Notes under the pieces: generated by a model | Databases searched by the model: none | Told to the model about the DNA's origin: nothing | The model's input: only the letters and a program-made list of their open reading frames with translations | Shown: piece after piece, positions 15,634 through 19,870 of the stretch | Position numbering within the stretch: position 1 is the first letter of the stretch | Layout of the letters: each line of letters opens with the position of its first letter | Made by a program: the position numbers and the translations under genes | DNA from: CATJXY01 sp964623925 | Lineage (GTDB): Bacteria > Bacillota_I > Bacilli_A > Erysipelotrichales > Erysipelotrichaceae | DNA: 19,870 nt | Direction: 5' to 3' | Assembly: GCA_964623925.1 (NCBI GenBank) | Contig: CAZUVT010000017.1 | Span: 1 to 19,870 of the forward strand

Positions 15634-16458
15634 ATGCAGATTACATGGTATGGTACAGCAGCATTAGTATTAGAAGATAAATTAATTGGGATCAGTATTG
15701 ATCCTTATCTGGGATATCCTTACAAAATCGACCAAGAAGAACGGCAGAAGATGATCCGGGATTTTACACAAAGAGACAGTTGGCTCATCACTCACGGACA
15801 TTTCGATCATATTCAAGATATACCGCAAATGATTAAGGGAAAAACGATTCAAGTATACTGTACCAAGACTCCTAAACAGACTCTTTTGAAAAGGAAAGTT
15901 CAACCGGAACAACTTAAGGAGATAGTTGTCGATGAGAGCTTTCAGATCGGGAATTGGACGATCAAAGCAATTCAGGGACGGCATTGTCATTTTGATTTAC
16001 CGTTGATCCTTAGGACCGGATGCCGGTTCGAATTCTTCATGCATCCTCTGCGTTTGGGTAAGCTGCTGAAGAACTTGATGAGCTATCCGGAGAATCGGGA
16101 AATCCTATTTTATGAAATTCAAGCGCCGGAATGCCGGATACAGATCTTAGGCAGTCTGGGATTGCAAGAGAAAGAAGTGTATCCTACCGATGCCGATATC
16201 TTGATTATGGCTTTTCAAGGACGCAGTGATCTGGATGAGACTGCTATGAAGATCGTCCGGCGCCTAAAGCCAAGACAGATCTTGCTGGATCACTATGATG
16301 ATGCCTTTCCACCGGTTTCATCACAGATCGATACAACGAATTTTATAGCGAAATGTCGCGAAGCAGGAATTCCCTGTGAAGCGATGGTGAAAGGAGAAAC
16401 GTGGATATGGAAAAACAAAAAAGACATTGGGGTGACAGAAAAGACGGTCGTTGGGTAA
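15634..16458 (+). CDS. Metallo-beta-lactamase-fold hydrolase (UlaG-like)
   Basis: A 274-residue cytoplasmic protein of the MBL superfamily, UlaG/YtkL-like in its opening ITWYGTAALVLED. The metal motif THGHFDH gives His54, His56, Asp58 and His59. Further candidate ligands are His119/His121 in GRHCHFD and the C-terminal LLDHYDD. Members hydrolyse lactones, phosphodiesters or thioesters, so the substrate is unknown. Next to an acyl-CoA synthetase, a thioester- or lactone-type substrate is plausible but unproven. The ribosome site is weak (GAGAGTAGAAAAAAA). Its last 52 bases overlap the next gene in another frame, so translation is coupled. Confidence 0.82.
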   Translation: MQITWYGTAALVLEDKLIGISIDPYLGYPYKIDQEERQKMIRDFTQRDSWLITHGHFDHIQDIPQMIKGKTIQVYCTKTPKQTLLKRKVQPEQLKEIVVDESFQIGNWTIKAIQGRHCHFDLPLILRTGCRFEFFMHPLRLGKLLKNLMSYPENREILFYEIQAPECRIQILGSLGLQEKEVYPTDADILIMAFQGRSDLDETAMKIVRRLKPRQILLDHYDDAFPPVSSQIDTTNFIAKCREAGIPCEAMVKGETWIWKNKKDIGVTEKTVVG

Positions 16459-17291
16459 AAGATGTACCGGGATTACAAACTGTCATGGCTCATTTGATGC
16501 CGAATCGGACAGATTGTGAAGTTTATTTAAACGATACGATCGATGCTACGGAATTGGTGCGTTATTTGGAAAAAAAGAATTCGGAATTAGATTATAAAAT
16601 CACATTATTCCATTGTGCTATCACCGGTTTGACAAGGATGGTCAAAGAAAGACCTTTGATGAACCGTTTTATTCAAGGCAGAAGAATGTATGAACGCAAT
16701 GAAATCAGTTTAAGCTTTGTCTGCAAGCGCCGTTTCAGTGATCATGCCGAAGAAGCTTTGATGGTTCTGGTGCCAAAAGAAACAGATACGATCAATGAAA
16801 TCAGTCGTAAGATCGTGGGCGATGTGATCGAGACCCGTAAGAGTGAGCATTCAACCGGTGGCGTGGATGAATTATTGGATAAATTCGCTAAGATTCCACG
16901 TCCGTTATTAATGGTAATCGTTAAGATCGTTCGCTGGCTTGATTTCTGGGGAATGAATCCGGATTTCTTAACTGACGGCGATCCTAACTATACGACCATT
17001 TTATGCAGCAATCTGGGTAGTATAAAATGTCCGAGTGTTTATCATCATTTAAATAACTATGGGACCAACAGCATCATGATCACGATCGGCACCTTGCATA
17101 AAGAAGAAATGCTGATGCCGGATGGTCATAAAGAGATAAGAGATGTCATCGATATTGGTGCAACATTGGATGAAAGAATTGCGGATGGTTTCTATTTCGC
17201 TCGAAGTTTGAAATTAATTAAACATATTTTTGCCCATCCGGAATTATTGGAAAAACCACTGAATGAAGAAAGTGGATTTGATTATAAGTAA
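16407..17291 (+). CDS. Stand-alone 2-oxoacid dehydrogenase E2-type acyltransferase domain, catalytic His replaced
   Basis: A 294-residue homologue of the catalytic domain of dihydrolipoyl acyltransferases (chloramphenicol-acetyltransferase fold). Recognisable segments are LFHCAITGLTRMVKERPLMNRF near residues 70-91, ISLSFVCKRRF, NLGSIKCPSVYHHLNNYGTNS, and the end motif DERIADG (255-261) followed by FYFARSLKLIKH. In active E2 enzymes this last motif is DHRxxDG; here the catalytic His is Glu256. There is no lipoyl or E3-binding domain and no E1 or E3 gene nearby, so this is not a normal dehydrogenase complex. AAGGAG at 16391-16396 suits the ATG at 16407 better than the GTG at 16401. It may be a divergent acyltransferase or a non-catalytic partner of the upstream enzymes. 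Confidence 0.82.
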   Translation: MEKQKRHWGDRKDGRWVKDVPGLQTVMAHLMPNRTDCEVYLNDTIDATELVRYLEKKNSELDYKITLFHCAITGLTRMVKERPLMNRFIQGRRMYERNEISLSFVCKRRFSDHAEEALMVLVPKETDTINEISRKIVGDVIETRKSEHSTGGVDELLDKFAKIPRPLLMVIVKIVRWLDFWGMNPDFLTDGDPNYTTILCSNLGSIKCPSVYHHLNNYGTNSIMITIGTLHKEEMLMPDGHKEIRDVIDIGATLDERIADGFYFARSLKLIKHIFAHPELLEKPLNEESGFDYK

Positions 17292-17297
17292 GATATG
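17272..17297. repeat. Left copy of an imperfect 26-bp direct repeat
   Basis: Matches 18512-18537 at 23 of 26 positions, including 15 identical bases (GATTTGATTATAAGT). This copy spans the last codons and TAA stop of the acyltransferase gene. Weaker similarity continues to about 17325. The two copies bracket the Fic gene and its regulatory sites, 1240 bp apart. Confidence 0.75.
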
Positions 17298-17379
17298 GGT
17301 TGATTGACATCATCACTCAAGTCGTAACATTTCTTTCGTCTGTATAAAATCATCAAAGAAAACAGATCGTTAAAATAAC

Positions 17380-17476
17380 TTAGGGAACAAAATAAGTATA
17401 ATTATTGAAAAAAAGTTCCCTAAATATTGAATCTTGGGGAAAAATACTGTATGATTGATATCAAGTAATTCCCTAA
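17380..17476. promoter_or_regulatory. Fic gene promoter with three TTAGGGAA operator-like sites
   Basis: TTGAAT (17427-17432), a 17-nt spacer and TATGAT (17450-17455) form a likely promoter. TTAGGGAAC (17380-17388) and GTTCCCTAA (17415-17423) are perfect inverted repeats. A third TTCCCTAA (17469-17476) overlaps the ribosome site. The sites lie immediately upstream of the -35, further upstream, and at the Shine-Dalgarno sequence. Such placement fits repression by an unidentified protein; another TATAAT lies at 17397-17402. Confidence 0.6.
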
Positions 17477-17489
17477 GGAGATGAAAGTG

Positions 17490-18425
17490 ATGAGTGATTT
17501 TGATAAAATAAATGAGTTTTTACATCAAAGATCTGATTTGCAAGCGAGATTGAATTTAATGCCTTATGATGGAACTCCGGAAATTAAAACTCAAAGTTAT
17601 CAGAAGTATTTGTATATCAGAAAGCGTGAAAATGGAAAACTTCGTTCTATTTATGTTGGAGAATATACGGATGAACTATACAACCTCTTGTTAAGGAATA
17701 ATGCCGAAGCTAAGCAAATACGCAAAGATCTACACAAAGTTGAAAAAGAGCTGCGTAATTTGGGTTATTCTGAAGAAGAACTTGATATCAGAATTCTAGA
17801 TAATATTGACTTTGCAAAAGTTAATATGAAAGTGAATATATATGATCAGGCTGTTCTTGAAGGCGTTGCGACATCTTTTCCACAAACTGAAGAGATTATT
17901 GATAATGGGAAAGTAATGGGGGTTACGGCGACAGATGTTCAAAAGATCTTGAATTTGAAACACGCGTGGGAATTTATCTTAGATAAAGGAGTTGTTACAA
18001 GTAAGACGGATTATTATGTATTATCTCATATTGCGAGAATAGTAAATGAAGGTTTCTTTTCAAATGGAGGTAGAATTCGTGGTATACCGGTTACAATTGG
18101 GGGATCATCTTATGTTCCGCCTCTGCCAATTGAACCGGATATTAAGAATTGCATTGAGACAATCGTAAATAGCAATAAAGAGGATATTGATATTGCCGTT
18201 GAACTCTGTTTATATTGCATGAAAACACAAATTTTTATGGATGGAAATAAACGCGCATCAGTAATTTTTGCAAATCACTATTTAATTTCACATGGCGGAG
18301 GGCTTCTTGTGATACCTGAAACAGAAGTGCCTGAATTTAAGTCCCTGCTAATAAAATACTATGAAGGTGAGGATATATCTATCATAAGTGAATTTATGAA
18401 AGAAAAATGTTGGAAAAGTTTTTGA
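17490..18425 (+). CDS. Fic-domain protein with Gln in place of the catalytic His
   Basis: A 311-residue Fic/DOC family protein. Active members transfer AMP or another nucleotide group to target proteins. The Fic domain occupies roughly residues 90-311, with RGIPVTIGGSSYVPPLP (target-dock flap) and the core motif QIFMDGNKRAS beginning at Gln247. The canonical motif is HxFx(D/E)GNGR, so the catalytic His is lost while the GNKR anion-binding loop remains. The first 90 residues include a strand-rich segment (KYLYIRKRENGKLRSIYVGE), which recalls DUF6788-like domains, and a coiled helical stretch. No clear inhibitory helix is visible. AAGGAG abuts an in-frame ATG at 17481 with no spacing, so the ATG at 17490 is preferred. 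The gene looks AT-richer than its neighbours and lies inside a direct-repeat bracket. No antitoxin gene is next to it. Confidence 0.85.
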   Translation: MSDFDKINEFLHQRSDLQARLNLMPYDGTPEIKTQSYQKYLYIRKRENGKLRSIYVGEYTDELYNLLLRNNAEAKQIRKDLHKVEKELRNLGYSEEELDIRILDNIDFAKVNMKVNIYDQAVLEGVATSFPQTEEIIDNGKVMGVTATDVQKILNLKHAWEFILDKGVVTSKTDYYVLSHIARIVNEGFFSNGGRIRGIPVTIGGSSYVPPLPIEPDIKNCIETIVNSNKEDIDIAVELCLYCMKTQIFMDGNKRASVIFANHYLISHGGGLLVIPETEVPEFKSLLIKYYEGEDISIISEFMKEKCWKSF

Positions 18426-18682
18426 AATCTTCCGTTTCATTATAGCTTTGTGTATTCTTGGCATTTAATTGCCAAATTTTCCAAGAGCTTCTACAAAACA
18501 AATATATTTGTGTAGATTTGATTATAAGTGAGATACGATCCCATTGGATATGATCAATCGAGTCCGAATTTATATTGTCATATCACTTTGAAATTTTCTT
18601 TATTTTTGTAATTGGTTAACTGTTCATAAAAAGATCTATACTTTTTAGTTGATTTTGAATCTTATTGGCAGAAATTGAATAT
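18426..18682. other. Non-coding gap downstream of the Fic gene
   Basis: AT-rich DNA with no convincing reading frame. It contains small inverted repeats, such as TTGGCATTTAATTGCCAA near 18459-18476 that may end the Fic transcript (followed by ATTTTCC, a weak T tract), and the right copy of the direct repeat at 18512-18537. No RNA gene is recognised in it. Confidence 0.5.
18512..18537. repeat. Right copy of the imperfect 26-bp direct repeat
   Basis: Corresponds to 17272-17297 with three mismatches. In the frame of the acyltransferase tail it still reads RFDYK followed by TGA, so it resembles a duplicated or remnant gene 3' end. Weaker similarity to the sequence after the left copy continues to about 18558. 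Confidence 0.75.
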
Positions 18683-18720
18683 AAAAAAATAAACACAATT
18701 TTCAAAAAGTGTTTATTTTA
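18683..18720 (-). terminator. Terminator of the tRNA-Arg transcript
   Basis: On the minus strand, AAATAAACAC and GTGTTTATTT (18718-18709 and 18696-18687) form a 10-bp stem with a 12-nt loop, followed by TTTT. It lies 10 nt past the tRNA CCA end. Confidence 0.8.
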
Positions 18721-18729
18721 AAGGCTGAA

Positions 18730-18804
18730 TGGCGCCCCCAACAGGACTCGAACCTGTAGCTAGGTCTTAGGAGGACCTCGTTTTATCCCTTGAACTATAG
18801 GGGC
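18730..18804 (-). tRNA. tRNA-Arg (anticodon CCT)
   Basis: A 75-nt cloverleaf including an encoded CCA end (18732-18730). The acceptor GCCCCTA pairs with TGGGGGC, the anticodon stem AGGTC/GACCT holds the loop CTCCTAA with anticodon CCT (reads AGG), and the T arm is ACAGG-TTCGAGT-CCTGT. The D arm is GTTC...AAAC. The variable loop is short (AGCT). It is a single gene with its own promoter and terminator. Confidence 0.95.
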
Positions 18805-18813
18805 ATATTGGAT

Positions 18814-18842
18814 ATTTTAACGCAAAACAAAAGGTATGTCAA
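18814..18842 (-). promoter_or_regulatory. Promoter of tRNA-Arg
   Basis: On the minus strand, TTGACA (18842-18837), a 17-nt spacer and TAAAAT (18819-18814) match sigma-A. Transcription would start only a few bases before the mature tRNA 5' end at 18804. Confidence 0.75.
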
Positions 18843-18909
18843 TTTAACTGAAATAGACTGGGAATAGATTGGTTCAAAGACAAAAGGTATTTCGGAATAA
18901 CAGATTTTC

Positions 18910-18938
18910 TTTACTTTGAGAAGACTAGTTGTTATGAT
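18910..18938 (+). promoter_or_regulatory. Probable promoter of the small kinase gene
   Basis: TTTACT (18910-18915), a 17-nt spacer and TATGAT (18933-18938) form a moderate sigma-A promoter 34 nt before the ATG at 18973. Confidence 0.5.
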
Positions 18939-18972
18939 TGAAAACAGAAATAATCAAAGGGTAGGTTAACGA

Positions 18973-19467
18973 ATGAAAAAATTGTATTTGATCGGCGGTA
19001 CGATGGGAGTCGGCAAGACTTCTGTATGTCAACGCTTGAAGAAGGAACTGAATAACAGTGTATTTTTAGATGGTGATTGGTGCTGGGATGCGGATCCGTT
19101 TCAGGTCACAGAAGAAACAAAAAGGATGGTCATGAATAATATCTGTACTTTATTGAATAATTTTATCCATTGTTCGGTCTATGAATCGATCATCTTCTGC
19201 TGGGTCATGCATGAACAGGAGATTATCAATGAAATTCTGGAACATTTGGATCTTTCATCTTGTCAGGTAGTCAAAATTTCTTTAATGGCAGAAGAAAAAG
19301 TAATACAGCAGAGACTGATGAAAGATGTTGAAAAAGGAATCCGGACGGAAGATGTCATATCAAGAAGTGTGAAGAGAATTCCGCTTTATGAAGCTTTGGA
19401 TACGGTTAAGATTGATACAAACGGAAAGAGCATCGATGAGATCGTAGAAGAAATCAAGAGTATATAA
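18973..19467 (+). CDS. Small P-loop NTPase / kinase-like protein
   Basis: A 164-residue nucleotide-binding protein. The Walker A loop GGTMGVGKTS (residues 8-17, Lys15) directly follows the first strand. FLDGDWCWD near residues 32-40 fits the substrate-side acidic strand of small-molecule kinases, and an arginine-rich lid segment (QQRLMKDVEKGIR) is near 115-127. The layout resembles gluconate kinase, shikimate kinase or chloramphenicol phosphotransferase-type proteins, but the substrate cannot be identified. It is a single-gene unit with a weak ribosome site (GGGTAGG) and a strong terminator right after the stop. Its partner at 19475 is convergent and not functionally linked by the sequence. 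Confidence 0.8.
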   Translation: MKKLYLIGGTMGVGKTSVCQRLKKELNNSVFLDGDWCWDADPFQVTEETKRMVMNNICTLLNNFIHCSVYESIIFCWVMHEQEIINEILEHLDLSSCQVVKISLMAEEKVIQQRLMKDVEKGIRTEDVISRSVKRIPLYEALDTVKIDTNGKSIDEIVEEIKSI

Positions 19468-19490
19468 AAAGGAGTTAAACTCCTTTTTTG
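19466..19490. terminator. Bidirectional terminator between convergent genes
   Basis: AAAAAGGAGT and ACTCCTTTTT form a 10-bp stem with a TAA loop. T runs follow in both orientations, so it can end the kinase-like gene and the opposing glycosyltransferase gene. The TAA stop of the latter (19475-19477) lies inside the hairpin, next to the loop. Confidence 0.85.
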
Positions 19491-19870
19491 TTTTGGATCA
19501 CTTGAATTATTTTTTGAGCAGCTTGTTGATATCCACCGGAATTGACGAAACTTTCTGCGATTTTTTCAGCATTTATTTTATATTGTGGATTATTGAGGAC
19601 TTCTTCAACAGCAGAGCGAATTGAATCCGGTGTATTTGATTTCAAATAGATCCCTGCTTTTAATTGCTGAACACGATTTGCGACACCTGTTTGTTCCGCT
19701 GTCTGTGGAAAAAGGATGAGCGGAACATGAAAATATAAAGCTTCACTGACACTGTTCATGCCGCAATGGGTAATAAAAACAGAGGTATGTTGCAGGATAT
19801 CAAGTTGATTCACATGAGAATGGATTTCTATATTTTTATAAGGACTTTGTAAGTCTTGATATTCGCCAAC
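19475..19870 (-). CDS. UGT/MGT-family glycosyltransferase, C-terminal part (start beyond the window)
   Basis: The frame is open from the right window edge to a TAA at 19475, giving 131 visible residues. A GTG at 19813 is internal, not a start, because in-frame coding continues upstream (GEYQDLQSPYKNIEIHSHV). The segment HVNQLDILQHTSVFITHCGMNSVSEALYFHVPLILFP is the nucleotide-sugar (UDP) binding motif of GT1 enzymes such as macrolide glycosyltransferases, with the HCG-x-NS core, followed by TAEQTGVANRVQQLKAG and a final helical region. The enzyme should transfer a sugar to a small hydrophobic acceptor or lipid. Family length is about 390-400, so roughly two thirds, including the acceptor domain, is not seen. 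Confidence 0.9.
   Translation of the reverse strand, partial: VGEYQDLQSPYKNIEIHSHVNQLDILQHTSVFITHCGMNSVSEALYFHVPLILFPQTAEQTGVANRVQQLKAGIYLKSNTPDSIRSAVEEVLNNPQYKINAEKIAESFVNSGGYQQAAQKIIQVIQNKKGV

Noticed and set aside
17292..17480. Possible small antitoxin gene upstream of the Fic gene
   Set aside because: No start with a ribosome site and adequate length was seen; the stretch is accounted for by promoter and operator-like repeats.
19475..19813. Complete small gene starting at the GTG at 19813
   Set aside because: The same frame is open and coding-like to the window edge, and the sequence is only the C-terminal part of a GT1 glycosyltransferase.
1..19870. CRISPR array, rRNA or insertion sequence
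   Set aside because: No regularly spaced repeats, rRNA segments or transposase motifs were seen on either strand.

Overview
The window looks like chromosomal DNA of a low-GC Firmicute. The gene complement (mannose-class PTS under a PRD regulator, OFA-type MFS carrier, A-type flavoprotein, T-box leader, AGGAGG-type ribosome sites) suits a strictly anaerobic gut lineage such as Erysipelotrichia. That placement is an inference from protein style, not a database match.

Region 1 (1-10480) is a carbohydrate or sugar-acid locus. A leftward PRD/PTS-domain regulator, cut by the window edge, is divergent from a long rightward operon. The operon encodes a D-2-hydroxyacid dehydrogenase, a class II aldolase, a complete mannose-family PTS (IIA, IIB, IIC, IID), two related small membrane proteins, an MFS carrier, a membrane-anchored helical protein and a truncated, divergent PurH-like protein. 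It ends at a clear terminator. A strong 12-bp hairpin without a U tract lies between the PTS genes and the accessory genes. The substrate cannot be read from the sequence.

Region 2 (10481-13773) holds a flavodiiron protein (FprA type) with its own promoter and terminator, and a leftward cysE-cysK pair under a T-box leader whose specifier reads TGC (Cys). The cysK product lacks the segment with the PLP-binding lysine, apparently through a clean in-frame deletion of about 23 codons.

Region 3 (13840-17291) is a rightward three-gene unit: an acyl-CoA synthetase-like AMP-binding enzyme, a metallo-beta-lactamase-fold protein, and a stand-alone E2-type acyltransferase domain whose catalytic His is replaced by Glu.

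Region 4 (17272-18567) is a Fic-domain gene whose motif has Gln in place of the catalytic His. Three TTAGGGAA-type sites lie around its promoter. The unit is bracketed by a near-perfect 26-bp direct repeat derived from the 3' end of the upstream acyltransferase gene, which suggests a small inserted module.

Region 5 (18683-19870) contains a leftward tRNA-Arg(CCT) with promoter and terminator, a small P-loop kinase-like gene, and the C-terminal part of a leftward UGT/MGT-type glycosyltransferase that runs off the window. No CRISPR array, rRNA, insertion sequence or replication origin was seen.
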